Assembly (NCBI GenBank): GCA_964343805.1
Contig: CAYFLR010000049.1
Span: 1-43,219, forward strand
Reading direction: 5' to 3'
Source: CAYFLR01 sp964343805
GTDB lineage: Bacteria; Bdellovibrionota_B; Oligoflexia; CAYFLR01
Length of the DNA stretch: 43,219 nt
How positions within the stretch are numbered: the first letter of the stretch is position 1; each line of letters opens with the position of its first letter. A program made the position numbers and the translations under genes. Shown piece after piece: positions 16,931 through 25,662 of this stretch. The notes under the pieces are model-generated. The model was given only the letters and a program-made list of their open reading frames with translations. It was not told the DNA's origin and did not search any database.

Positions 16931-17795
16931 TTATTTTTTCCTCCCCTTGGCTGAAACCTTTGTTGAGAGATGCCTTTTTGAGTTCAAATCCCCAGAAGGT
17001 CCCGCTTCCATTACCGGGAGACTTTACATGCTCCTCTTTCTTGCCTTCTTTCTCATGATCGTGCTCACCTTCTTTCTCATGGTCATGTTCGCCCTCATGA
17101 TCGTGCTCGCCTTCATGATCGTGCTCGCCTTCATGATCGTGTTCACCTTCGTGGTCATGCTCACTTTCTTCCTCATGATCATGCTCGCCTTCTTTCTCAT
17201 GATCGTGTTCACCCTCATGATCATGCTCGCCTTCTTTCTCATGGTCGTGTTCACCTTCGTGATCATGCTCTTCGCCTGCAGAGTTATAAAGTGCTGTTTC
17301 TTCGTTGTAGGTGGTTTCTTTGCCATCCCAAATAACGATATGGGCTGGTTTTTCATTATTATGGATGTCTAAAGAAAGTTGAACCTCTTTGGAGGCATCC
17401 ATGGTTTTAAAATGGTCAGAAATGTCGGCTGTTTTCTTTCCCACCTGAAGTTCAACCTTTAAAGTTTTATTGGAGCGGGATAGATTAACTAAAAAGCCAG
17501 ACTTTAGTTTCTTCTCTGCAAAAGCTATCAGACTGATAGAGCCGCCCTCTTCTAGGGTGGCTTTGATTTTAAAATGACTTCCCGCTGCCACTGAAGAAAG
17601 GGGTTGATTGGCAATTATTTGACCACTGCCACTAATGGCTTTATCTGTGAATTCGAGTTTATCAGCCTCTAGCTTGAGAAATTCCACCTCTCCTAATTTG
17701 ACGGTGTCTGAATCATCAGAGTTCATGTCTCCGCATCCAAATTGTAAATAAACTATGAATAGACAGAGTGTGAGCATAAGTTTTGTTCTTAACAT
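16920..17795 (-). CDS. His-rich lipoprotein with eleven HDHE units, zinc locus 1
   Basis: The 291-residue lipoprotein has a lipobox ending LQFGC (Cys21). A beta-rich domain spans about 33-170, a His/Glu tract of eleven HDHE units in EGE, EKEGE and EEESE variants spans about 174-256, and the domain resumes with GNGSGTFWGFELKKASL. The domain is shared with the lipoprotein at 42420: both have GSG, N-x-PL-S, HF, LD(I/M)HN, a His-x-x-x-Trp motif and FWG. The His tract is inserted just before the FWG segment in this copy and absent from the other. It should bind many zinc ions at the membrane or cell surface. SD AGGAG precedes ATG 17795, with a Zur-box-like palindrome immediately upstream. The family is not one I can name. 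Confidence 0.85.
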   Translation of the reverse strand: MLRTKLMLTLCLFIVYLQFGCGDMNSDDSDTVKLGEVEFLKLEADKLEFTDKAISGSGQIIANQPLSSVAAGSHFKIKATLEEGGSISLIAFAEKKLKSGFLVNLSRSNKTLKVELQVGKKTADISDHFKTMDASKEVQLSLDIHNNEKPAHIVIWDGKETTYNEETALYNSAGEEHDHEGEHDHEKEGEHDHEGEHDHEKEGEHDHEEESEHDHEGEHDHEGEHDHEGEHDHEGEHDHEKEGEHDHEKEGKKEEHVKSPGNGSGTFWGFELKKASLNKGFSQGEEKISGH

Positions 17796-17807
17796 AATAA
17801 TCTCCTA

Positions 17808-17825
17808 GTACTGCTATAACAGTAC
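17808..17825. promoter_or_regulatory. candidate Zur box
   Basis: GTACTGCTATAACAGTAC has perfect 6-base inverted arms (GTACTG/CAGTAC) around CTATAA and fits the TGnTATAACA core of proteobacterial Zur boxes. It lies 13 bases upstream of the ATG of the His-rich lipoprotein gene, inside the 72-base gap after the small His-rich gene. Zinc-responsive repression is inferred from sequence and context. It differs from the palindromes in front of zinc locus 2. Confidence 0.5.
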
Positions 17826-17867
17826 GAATAATAAATAGACCTTCTAAGTTGTGCTAATCTTCAAAGT

Positions 17868-18254
17868 TTAAGCAGGTGGGGATTGTTTGGGAGCCTTATA
17901 AAGTAGATGTTCCTCCAGGTAGTAATGGGTGTATGGAAAAACTACTGGAAGGACTTGCTGAAGGAGGAGAACAGTCGATGGTTGCTCTTGTAGATGGGCG
18001 TTTCTTTGGTTTAAATACTTATCTATCTCACAAGTATCATGTCCATGATCAAAATAATAATTATTTAGGCTTTGATGATTGTGTCCTTGATGGGAGTTCA
18101 AGGAGGAGAGAGAATGGGAATGAGCGTGAGAGCCATGTTCAAATTGATCATGCTCACTGCAATAGTGGTGATGGCTAGCAAAGTTGTGAAATGATATCCC
18201 TAAGCTATTGATAAAAAATAGGAATATGAACATGCTGTAAAGTGGGACTCTCAT
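17868..18254 (-). CDS. small His-rich exported protein at the head of zinc locus 1
   Basis: The 128-residue product starts with a hydrophobic signal or anchor segment (residues 1-22) followed by a His-dense region: SHHHYCSEHDQFEHGSHAH, SHQGHNHQ, FDHGHDTCEIDKYL. Two Cys flank this region. The last 40 residues contain a second moderately hydrophobic segment (STVLLLQQVLPVVFPYTHYY). I do not recognise a named family. Small His-rich exported proteins of this layout are often encoded beside metal transporters. It is the first gene of the minus-strand zinc locus and divergent from ridA. No clear SD precedes ATG 18254. Confidence 0.7.
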   Translation of the reverse strand: MRVPLYSMFIFLFFINSLGISFHNFASHHHYCSEHDQFEHGSHAHSHSLSSLNSHQGHNHQSLNNYYFDHGHDTCEIDKYLNQRNAHLQEQPSTVLLLQQVLPVVFPYTHYYLEEHLLYKAPKQSPPA

Positions 18255-18370
18255 AGGCTTTATGTAGCAGAATCTTTTTGCTAATTCAATCCCTACTTAA
18301 TTTCCATCCCTTGGCAAAGTTTACTCCAATATATATTAAAGTATTGAGCTTTAGACCAAAAAAAAGTTAG

Positions 18371-18396
18371 AATTCGAAAAGTACAAATTCGAATTT
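18371..18396. promoter_or_regulatory. palindromic AT-rich site upstream of ridA
   Basis: AATTCGAA (18371-18378) recurs in the perfect 12-base palindrome AAATTCGAATTT (18385-18396), about 30 bases before ATG 18426 of ridA and in the divergent region with zinc locus 1. The paired arrangement looks like an operator for a dimeric regulator. No family can be assigned, and the sites are only weakly informative because of base composition. Confidence 0.3.
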
Positions 18397-18425
18397 ATTT
18401 TATAGTAAAGAAGGAGTTTTCTTGC

Positions 18426-18806
18426 ATGTCAAAACAAACTATTTATACCGATAAAGCCCCAAAACCAGTGGGACCCTATTCTCAAGCCATTTCCATTGAT
18501 GGTTTTCTCTATTGTTCTGGTCAAATTCCAATTAATCCAAAAACTAATAAGGTGATAGATGGCGATATCAAGGACCAAACCCTGCAGGTCATGAAAAATA
18601 TCCAGGCTGTTTTAAAAGCGGCCCACATGTCCATTGAGAATGTGATCAAGACGACCATCTTTCTCACCGATATGGGAGATTTTCCTGATGTAAATGAAAT
18701 CTATCTGCAATATTTTTTCGGGACTCCTCCGGCCAGATCTTGTGTTGCTGTAAAGGCTCTTCCCATGGGTGTCAATGTGGAAATTGAGGTCATTGCCCAT
18801 AATTAA
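18426..18806 (+). CDS. ridA: RidA family reactive intermediate/imine deaminase
   Basis: The 126-residue product has the length and motifs of RidA (YjgF/YER057c/UK114): KPVGPYSQAI near the N-terminus, FLYCSGQIPINP, FLTDMGDFPDVNEIY, and the signature region TPPARSCVAVKALPMGVNVEIEVIA with the catalytic Arg and Glu. RidA hydrolyses reactive enamine/imine intermediates released by PLP enzymes such as threonine dehydratase. AAGGAG lies 9 bases before the ATG. The gene ends 4 bases before the start of the large sensor kinase, so the two may be cotranscribed, an unusual partnership for ridA. Confidence 0.95.
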   Translation: MSKQTIYTDKAPKPVGPYSQAISIDGFLYCSGQIPINPKTNKVIDGDIKDQTLQVMKNIQAVLKAAHMSIENVIKTTIFLTDMGDFPDVNEIYLQYFFGTPPARSCVAVKALPMGVNVEIEVIAHN

Positions 18807-18810
18807 ATAG

Positions 18811-21800
18811 ATGGAAGGATTCACCGTGGGAGAGAAAAAAAATACCTATATTTTAATTCAGCCCATAATTAAACTACTCGCCATAACAGGGTTCATTGGA
18901 CATTTAGGATTCTATTTTTTACTCAGTCGGTTTACTGGTTATGTAGAGGTTTTCTGGTTAAGAGTTCTATGTGCCCTCCTCTTCTTGTCATGGGTCATGA
19001 TTCCCCATAAATCAGCTTGGAAAACCTCTCACATACTTTTATTTGAATTCTCTTTGCAAGTTGTGTTTCCTTTCGCTTTTACCTACTTCCTCTTGTTGAA
19101 TAATATAAATGCCTATTGGTTCGCTTCTTTAGTTTTTTCAGGCTTGTTACTGGGAGTCTTTTCTAAGCCTAAATTTTGTATGATAGGCTATCCCTTAGGT
19201 ATGGTTACCGCTTCCTTGCTTTTTTATTCCCAAAATCCAGGTTCAGAAGGGGTCCTTAAACTGAGTCTTCAAGCCCATCTGGTGAGCTACTTTTTACTTT
19301 TTATTGCCAAAGTTATTATTTCTTTTTTCGAAAAGACCTATCAGCAACTTAGAATTTTGAGGCAGAGTGAGGTGAAAAAGAATCATTTTATGGATTCTTT
19401 TATGAACATAACGGTCAATATGCAGCAGTATAGATCTATTAAGGATATTTATAACTATGTTCTGGATCGTTTTAAAGAGCTCTACCCAGATAACGGTTTT
19501 GCCTTAATTTTGTCCACAGAGGGGGCAAACGATCTGATGGATTTTACTTCCATCAATTTGACTGATGAGCAATCTTCCAAAATTCAAGAGATCCACTCGG
19601 ATTATCTCAATGAGGATGAAGGCCTCAGCCCCGCTCTTTTAAAGGATAGTTTAAAAGATCACCCTGCAAAGAAAAAACTTAATTCTCAATTAGGTGCTGA
19701 TTCATGGTCTCTACTTGCTGGGAAGATCCATGTAAAGAAAATGGGTGATGAGGACAATTTTTCTTTTAAAATGTTTATAAAAGGAGATATTGATCAGTAT
19801 TCCACTAATTCCTTATTGATTTTTAAAGAGCAACTGGTGGGTTTATCCAAGATAATCAAGCAGAGTGAAGAGATTGGTCTAGCCGAAAAAATCCATTCTA
19901 TGCAGAAAGAGAAAGAGAAGGCTCAACAAGAAGCTCTGGAGCAGAGAAAGCTGGCCATTGAGAACCTTAAAAAGGCTGACCAATTGAAAGATGAGTTTTT
20001 GGCCAACACCACTCATGAACTTAAAACTCCCTTAAACGGCATTATTGGAATAGCCGAGTCCCTCATTGAAGGCGCTACTGGCAAACTTTCAGAAGCTACC
20101 ACTAACAACTTGAACATGATTTCCACCAGTGGAAAACGATTGGCAAACTTAGTTAATGACATCCTCGATTTTTCAAAAATTCAAAAAGAAAAATTAGAAA
20201 TTTCCACTCAATCAGTAGATTTAGACACAGCGATAGAATCGGTTCTTCATCTGTCGGCTCCTCTTTTGCATGAGAAACAGTTGAAGACGGTGGTAGATGT
20301 TCCTGCTGACCTACCTTTAGTAGAAGCTGATGAAAATCGATTGGTTCAGGTGCTTCATAATTTGATTGGAAATGCTATTAAGTTTACCGATGAGGGAAGC
20401 ATTGAAATTTCTGCCTATGAGACGGAAGATCATAACATTACAGTAGCTATAAAGGATTCAGGAATTGGCATTTCCCAGGATAAACAAGATAAAATATTTG
20501 AATCTTTTAAACAGGCTGATGGTTCTATCTCGCGAAAATTTGGAGGTACAGGTTTAGGATTGACTATTTCCAAGCAGATCATAGAACTGCATGGGGGAAA
20601 GATATGGGTTTTATCAAAGGAAAATGAGGGAGCCACCTTCTTATTCACTTTACCTATTAGCAAAAACCAAGACAATAAAGTTATAAAGCCAGAGAAGCCC
20701 ACTAACAACCAAGAGGAAAAAAAGAGTCAACCCACTCCAACAGAGGGGCAACTGGATAACTCACACCAAGCTGAGGGTGTAAAAAAACAGCAGGCAGAAG
20801 GAAAGATCCTGCTGGTTGATGATGAAGTTATTAATTTACAGGTTTTAATCAATCATCTTTCTATTTACGGCTATGATTTGACTACGGCTCTTAATGGCAA
20901 GGAAGCACTTGAAAAAGTTCACAATGCTGATGGTAGGTTTGACCTGGTGTTATTGGATGTGATGATGCCGGTAATGAACGGTTTTGAATTTTGTGAAGCA
21001 ATAAGGAAATCTGAGCAAGATATGGATTCCAACATTCCTATTCTGATGCTGACCGCAAAAAATCAAATCAGTGATTTAGTGAAAGCCTTTAATTTAGGAG
21101 CTAATGACTATATTACCAAACCTTTTATCAAAGAGGAGCTACTAGCTAGGGTAAAAAGCCAGATTACACTATCTAAAGCTGTGGATATGAAGGTCCGATT
21201 TAAAGAGCAATTTCATGCGGAAAAACTGACTCTTCTTGGAAATTTAATTGCCGGTGTGGCTCATGAGATCAATACCCCCATCGGAACCAGTTTAACCGCG
21301 GCATCTTATTGTGAAGAACTTACCAATGAAGCTCTTGATCTATTTAATAAAAACACACTTAAGAAATCTCATTTAAGAAACTACTTTGAAGATAATAAAA
21401 ATACCAATACCATTGTCACCACAAACATATCGAGGGTTGGTGATCTTATTGCCAATTTCAAAATGCTATCAGTGGACCATCATGCGGAGGCTAAGAGATC
21501 TTTTAATATGAAGAAATATCTCAATATCTCCATTGATTTATTAACTTCGGAGTTAGGCAAATACGATTATACATTCAATGTTCAATGTGATCCTGATCTT
21601 ACCATTATGAGCTTTCCTGGTTGTATAATTCAGATTATTACCGGCTTGGTATCTAACTCATTTACTCACGGCTATCAAGATACCTCGATGGAACTTACAC
21701 TGAAAGCCGAGGCGAGTTCCGATCAACTGACTCTTATTTACAAAGATGATGGAAGAGGCATACCTAAAGATGATCTTGGTAAGATTTTTGATCCTTTTTA

Positions 21801-21954
21801 TACCACTAAGAAAAACCAGGGAAGCATCGGTTTAGGATTGAATATTATTAACACTCTTATAACTTCTAAGCTCAATGGCGAGATTCATTGTCAAAGTGAG
21901 GAAGGAAAAGGAGCGGAATTTACTATCCATATTCCACTCTCCCAGGATTTATAG
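18811..21954 (+). CDS. hybrid sensor histidine kinase with two kinase modules around a receiver
   Basis: The 1047-residue protein has about six transmembrane segments (residues 14-175), a GAF-like or unassigned sensing region about 195-345, a coiled coil about 355-390, and kinase module 1: H402 in THELKTPLNG, N521, KDSGIG and GGTGLGLTIS. A Gln/Thr-rich linker leads to a receiver (D670/D671, D716 in LLDVMMP, K770). Kinase module 2 follows: H818 in AGVAHEINTPIG and HATPase motifs DDGRGIP and GSIGLGLNII. The two H-boxes belong to different HisKA subtypes, suggesting fusion of two kinases. ATG 18811 has no SD; GTG 18826 is preceded by GGAAGGA and may be the real start. The 3' end overlaps the convergent gene by 6 bases. 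Confidence 0.9.
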   Translation: MEGFTVGEKKNTYILIQPIIKLLAITGFIGHLGFYFLLSRFTGYVEVFWLRVLCALLFLSWVMIPHKSAWKTSHILLFEFSLQVVFPFAFTYFLLLNNINAYWFASLVFSGLLLGVFSKPKFCMIGYPLGMVTASLLFYSQNPGSEGVLKLSLQAHLVSYFLLFIAKVIISFFEKTYQQLRILRQSEVKKNHFMDSFMNITVNMQQYRSIKDIYNYVLDRFKELYPDNGFALILSTEGANDLMDFTSINLTDEQSSKIQEIHSDYLNEDEGLSPALLKDSLKDHPAKKKLNSQLGADSWSLLAGKIHVKKMGDEDNFSFKMFIKGDIDQYSTNSLLIFKEQLVGLSKIIKQSEEIGLAEKIHSMQKEKEKAQQEALEQRKLAIENLKKADQLKDEFLANTTHELKTPLNGIIGIAESLIEGATGKLSEATTNNLNMISTSGKRLANLVNDILDFSKIQKEKLEISTQSVDLDTAIESVLHLSAPLLHEKQLKTVVDVPADLPLVEADENRLVQVLHNLIGNAIKFTDEGSIEISAYETEDHNITVAIKDSGIGISQDKQDKIFESFKQADGSISRKFGGTGLGLTISKQIIELHGGKIWVLSKENEGATFLFTLPISKNQDNKVIKPEKPTNNQEEKKSQPTPTEGQLDNSHQAEGVKKQQAEGKILLVDDEVINLQVLINHLSIYGYDLTTALNGKEALEKVHNADGRFDLVLLDVMMPVMNGFEFCEAIRKSEQDMDSNIPILMLTAKNQISDLVKAFNLGANDYITKPFIKEELLARVKSQITLSKAVDMKVRFKEQFHAEKLTLLGNLIAGVAHEINTPIGTSLTAASYCEELTNEALDLFNKNTLKKSHLRNYFEDNKNTNTIVTTNISRVGDLIANFKMLSVDHHAEAKRSFNMKKYLNISIDLLTSELGKYDYTFNVQCDPDLTIMSFPGCIIQIITGLVSNSFTHGYQDTSMELTLKAEASSDQLTLIYKDDGRGIPKDDLGKIFDPFYTTKKNQGSIGLGLNIINTLITSKLNGEIHCQSEEGKGAEFTIHIPLSQDL

Positions 21955-22931
21955 TTTTATACAGTTCCCAAAGGTATATAAGGGTTTCTCTATCACTTCT
22001 TGAGTGAAGGGATTGGTATTAGTTTGATATACAGCAATAGAAGATTCATCCGTCTTTAACACTAAACGGCCATTTCCTGTATGGTAATCCCAGTAGGCGA
22101 CCTCATTTTCAGATAATCGTTTGCTAGAATTAAAGCGAAATGACAATTCGGCAGTATCCTCATCTTGAAAGGAAACCGCTAAACCCGGGTAGATCTGATC
22201 CTGCTCTAACTTTAATGTGATACTTTGGATTATTTCAGTATCAGTAACTTTCAGCAAATCAAAACCAGCTCCCCACCCAAAGGCCATTCCATCGCACTCG
22301 ATGCGAGTACCATACATTTTTAATGGTTCTGTTCCCTTTTTTACTTTCACCTTTTGGGCTCTGCCATAATACACGAGAGTGAAGCTTTGATTTAAATCGT
22401 TGGTCAGTGGATGTCCATTTACCGTAAAATAAAAGGGTTGAGCAATTTTTACTTCTGCAAAAGAATCATATTCTGTCAGGATGGTAGAGTTTGATGGGAG
22501 CATTTCATACATAATTGTTCTGTAGGCAAAAGGGTCCATGTAAGGGGTCCAACGGTAGACGCTATTATTTCCTTCTTTACTAATGGCTTCCACATATTCA
22601 TGATGCCATTTCCCATCAAACTGATAATGAACCTCTACATTCAGTTCCTTCCATTGGAGAGGATTATCCCAATCTGTCACTCCGGGTTTCCATACTTCAA
22701 AACAAATATTGCGTTCGGTGGCCCGTTGTTTTATCCAAGAAGTGTAACGGGCAGGTGCCTCTTTGAGAGACTCTCTTTGGCCGTAGCATTCTTCACTCAC
22801 GTATCTTGCTGTACTCCAAACCACGTTTCCGGCCCATAGATTTTGTTCGTTGATTTCTTTAGCCTGGATAGGAGTTAGAACAGCTAGAGAACTTAGTAAT
22901 ATTAAAAATAAGCTTGTAAATNNNNNNNNNN
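21949..22931 (-). CDS. secreted protein of unknown function, start hidden in assembly gap
   Basis: After the 10-N gap at 22922-22931 the frame reads a signal peptide core (FTSLFLILLSSLAVLTPIQA) and about 300 mature residues rich in Trp, Tyr and beta-strand pattern (ELNVEVHYQFDGKWHHEYV, FYFTVNGHPL, GLAVSFQDEDTAELSFRF). AAGGAG lies 8 bases before the gap, so the true ATG is probably within it; an open frame continues to 22992 but would spoil the signal peptide. Four Cys in the mature part may form disulfides. No family is recognised. It is convergent with the dual kinase gene and divergent from the lipoprotein at 23247. Confidence 0.7.
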
Positions 22932-23246
22932 TCGGCATCTCCTTAAAAAAGGTATTTATTCTATCTAGGGTGTTTTCGCTATTGAAAAGCAACTGAATTG
23001 CTCCTATGAGATACTGGATTGGTGTTTTTCTCTTGCTGTCTAAAAATTAGTCAAAATTACTGTAAAAGTAATAGACAATTTATGCCCTTTTTTTCAAAAA
23101 CATCACTATAAGTATTCATTTCAAGTCATTTTTTAGTAAATGGTAATAATAAATAATACTTTAATTCTTGGTATAGCTATTGCAGTATAATTCCAACAGC
23201 AGCTGGAACAACCAGCAAATGATGATTTAATTTTAGGGGGGGAATC

Positions 23247-24382
23247 ATGAGAAAATTAAGTTTTATCATAACCAGTATTTTAATTATCAATTTTTTAATC
23301 GCTTGCGGTGAGCCAGAGGCTCGAAAAGCTCAGCTTTCATCTGTCGGTGAATCCACTGACAATTTATTAGGTATAGATGCTGAGGAATTCTTAAGCATGG
23401 AGTATGTAGCTCCTACAATGGTAGCAGTAGAGCANNNNNNNNNNTGATTGCTGGGTTTAACCAGGCTGAAGAAAGTCGTCGCTTACAAATTCGTAATCAT
23501 TTTATTAATTTGAATTCAGTCGCCAGCCGGCTACAAGTAATTTCTGAAAGAGCTCAGTATCAAGATTCAGTATTTGCTCAATTTTATCGAGAATTAGGTC
23601 GTAACATAAATGAAAGATTACTTGAGTCAGAAGCTATCATTGTGAAGCAATTTAGCTCTGATGAAACACTCGTAACTTTCTTAAATTCAGTGAAAGAGAA
23701 GCTGCAAGCAGATGGACAAGAGGGGTGGACTGCCTTTTTAAAGGCAAATAACTTTAAAAAGGTCAAGTTGGTTTTACAAAAATATGAATATGCCATTAAT
23801 AATCTGTTTAATGGGGATAATAACCTGGTGGGGATAATGGCCTATGCCTACAATTATAAACATAACAATCCCATTAAGGACAAGTTTGTAAATAATAATC
23901 TAAAGTATGCAGATAAAGGTTCTTTGCTGGTAGATATAAAAGATGCGCAGGTCCGTATTGCTCCTTCAATTCATATTGATTTAGCTTATAATCAGGATGA
24001 GAGTTGCAAAGAGGCGAGCTATAACTTATGGCAAATTAATTATGGAGTGTTCATGCCGTCGATGAAATTAAAGAGCAATGAGCCTTCACCAAATTACTTT
24101 AATCAACAAGAGCTGGATCTCATGGCAGATGCCGATGTTTTACAAGTTCTTTATGATCAACCAAATCAAGGAATTCCAACCTTAGTTTGTGCACAAGCAG
24201 AGACTAAAGAAAAAAGTGAACTTTCAATGACTGACTATAATAGCGAAACAAACACTCTAACGATTCATTATAACCATTGGGAAGAATACCATTGGAGTTG
24301 GGGACATTTTAAAGGGTGGACCAGTAAGCATGGAATCAATTCAAATGATAGTATTATAAACGTACTTAGAGCTGCTAAGTAA
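23247..24382 (+). CDS. lipoprotein of unknown function, interrupted by assembly gap
   Basis: The first part has a lipoprotein signal (LIINFLIAC, Cys about 20). A 10-N gap at 23435-23444 interrupts the gene; the frame after it is shifted by one, and the open frame from the gap edge (IAGFNQAEESRRLQI) continues without a stop to 24382. One gene with a mis-sized gap is the simplest reading, about 375 residues. The body is helical at first (VISERAQYQDSVFAQFYREL) and ends with an aromatic/His-rich strand region (HYNHWEEYHWSWGHFKGW). No family is recognised. A G-rich SD (AGGGGGGGG) precedes ATG 23247, and a terminator follows at 24407. A separate TTG start at 23510 is possible but less likely. Confidence 0.65.
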
Positions 24383-24406
24383 GTTTTAAATTTTTTATCT
24401 GGGGGT

Positions 24407-24440
24407 AAAGCCAGTTCCCTTAGGGGATCTGGCTTTTTTT
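24407..24440 (+). terminator. rho-independent terminator inside the 3' end of a DUF123 gene
   Basis: AAAGCCAG and CTGGCTTT form an 8-bp stem, extended by TCCC/GGGA near the loop, followed by seven T. It ends the lipoprotein transcript of 23247-24382. The same DNA encodes the last residues of the convergent DUF123 gene. A diverged copy of this hairpin sits at 25940-25972 at the end of the second DUF123 gene. Confidence 0.85.
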
Positions 24441-24803
24441 AGTTGTGTGTGAATACTTTAAATGGCTACCACAGCCTTTTTTACAATCTGACGAACCAAA
24501 ACCTTTAAAAATAATATCCCCTTTAATGGATTGATTCCATTTACACTCATCCTTTTTGGATCTCTTTACCTGTTTAATATGGACATTGGGATGGATTAAT
24601 AAATAATCAACATGCCATCTCAGCTTCTTGTCTTTCGAATAATGCCTTTCAATTCGTGCCTCAATATTCTTTTTGGCTGAACCTGTATAGATATAAAAAC
24701 CTTCAGGGAAGGTGAAGGAGCCCAGGGCTCCAACTGTGATGGTGGTTGATTTTTTAACCTCTATAAGGAGCTGATAGGTTGTAAAAGTTCTTAATGTATT
24801 CAT
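24420..24803 (-). CDS. DUF123 GIY-YIG nuclease-like protein, copy 1
   Basis: The 127-residue product matches the DUF123 branch of the GIY-YIG superfamily: TTYQLLIEVKKSTTITVGALGSF, then GFYIYTGSAKKNIEARIERH (the Y-I-Y and Arg motif), KLRWHVDYLL and the C-terminal FKGFGSSDCKKGCGSHLKY with Cys/His that may bind zinc. DUF123 domains occur alone or fused to endonuclease III; their activity is not established. ATG 24803 is chosen because it aligns with the start of the paralogue at 26335; an in-frame TTG at 24812 also exists. The 3' end lies in a terminator hairpin for the opposite strand. The paralogue is 1.5 kb away. Confidence 0.85.
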   Translation of the reverse strand: MNTLRTFTTYQLLIEVKKSTTITVGALGSFTFPEGFYIYTGSAKKNIEARIERHYSKDKKLRWHVDYLLIHPNVHIKQVKRSKKDECKWNQSIKGDIIFKGFGSSDCKKGCGSHLKYSHTTKKSQIP

Positions 24804-24862
24804 GTGATGCAAAAGTCCAAACTGCTAAAAAAATTGTTAATGTGATGATATATAAATCGTGC

Positions 24863-24936
24863 ACTGAAACCAACCCTCTTTTGCTGAAAGCCTTTCCCGG
24901 AAGGCGGCTTACCTTTTGAGACCAAAGAATTTCAGT
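24863..24936 (+). promoter_or_regulatory. structured leader, unassigned
   Basis: ACTGAAA (24863-24869) and TTTCAGT (24930-24936) can form a closing stem around about 60 bases that contain a second helix (AAGCC ... GGCTT with TTCC/GGAA inside). The element lies 72 bases before the ATG of the exported flagellar-like gene at 25009 and has the size of a small riboswitch. It does not match the c-di-GMP-I, glycine, TPP, SAM or fluoride consensus as I remember them. It may be nothing more than chance pairing. Confidence 0.3.
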
Positions 24937-25008
24937 AGGTATTTTTTGCCTATTTCCTAAAGTTATAAATTTTCATACAATTTTAATAATAACTCTATGG
25001 AGGAAAAA

Positions 25009-25662
25009 ATGAGAACGATCTTATTAGTATTAATGGTGATGAGTTTAGATGTGTTTGCCAGCGAAAAAGAAGAGTTGGCTCTTGCCAGCAATCATGTTCG
25101 GCCTTGGTTACAAGCCCCAATCATTGAATCTCATCTCCCTCTGGATATTGCCATACAAGGTTTTGGTTTTTTTATTTTTCAGGATCAAGAAACTAATCAG
25201 AATTTTTATTCGTTAGATGGTAAAATCACCATGTCTCACGATGGCTACCTTGTTCAGAAAGAAACGGGATACCGATTGCTGGGGTATAAAGAAGGGGCTT
25301 TAGAACCCATTCAAATTTCGAAGTACACTCATTATGAAGATTCTTTAATGCTCTCCATTAAAATCGCGCTTGATGGAGTTATTAAAATCGTTTACCAAAA
25401 CGGAGAAGAAAAGAGTCTTCATCAGATAGCCATTGCCCTGTTTCAATATCCACGAAAATTACAACGCCTTGCCAAGCATGTGTTTCAAGATAACGAAGAA
25501 TCGGGTTCTCCCTTAATAGGTAAACCACAAAGCTTTAGGAGAGGGAGTATATATTCTAGCCAACTCGCCGTTTTGATTGAATCCTATTACAAAATGAATA
25601 TGGATAAATATAAAAATGTTACCAAAGAACGTTTTCCGGTTAATTTTAGGGATTATTATTAA
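25009..25662 (+). CDS. exported protein related to flagellar hook/rod proteins (FlgE/FlgF/FlgG-like)
   Basis: ATG 25009 is chosen because GGAGG ends six bases before it and gives a Sec signal peptide (MRTILLVLMVMSLDVFA). The mature part matches the conserved core of flagellar hook and rod proteins: LDIAIQGFGFFIF, YSLDGKITMSHDGYLVQKETGYRLLGYKEG, and later QIAIALFQYPRKLQRLAKHVFQDNEESGSP. True rod and hook subunits leave through the flagellar type III route, have no Sec signal and start with a coiled-coil D0 segment, which is missing here. About 217 residues, close to FlgF/FlgG length. It lies outside any flagellar operon. The role may be structural in the periplasm, but this is open. Confidence 0.75.
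   Translation: MRTILLVLMVMSLDVFASEKEELALASNHVRPWLQAPIIESHLPLDIAIQGFGFFIFQDQETNQNFYSLDGKITMSHDGYLVQKETGYRLLGYKEGALEPIQISKYTHYEDSLMLSIKIALDGVIKIVYQNGEEKSLHQIAIALFQYPRKLQRLAKHVFQDNEESGSPLIGKPQSFRRGSIYSSQLAVLIESYYKMNMDKYKNVTKERFPVNFRDYY

Noticed and set aside
17049..17270. Tandem DNA repeats that could look like a CRISPR or satellite array
   Set aside because: They are in-frame codons for the HDHE units of the lipoprotein at 16920, with no spacers and no cas genes.
24863..24936. c-di-GMP-I riboswitch before a flagellar-like gene
   Set aside because: The GAAA loop, the ACGCAAAGCC core and the expected stems are not found, so I keep it only as an unassigned leader.
24955..24985. Sigma28-like promoter (TAAAGTTA) before the flagellar-like gene
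   Set aside because: The -10 part does not match GCCGATAA at the right spacing.
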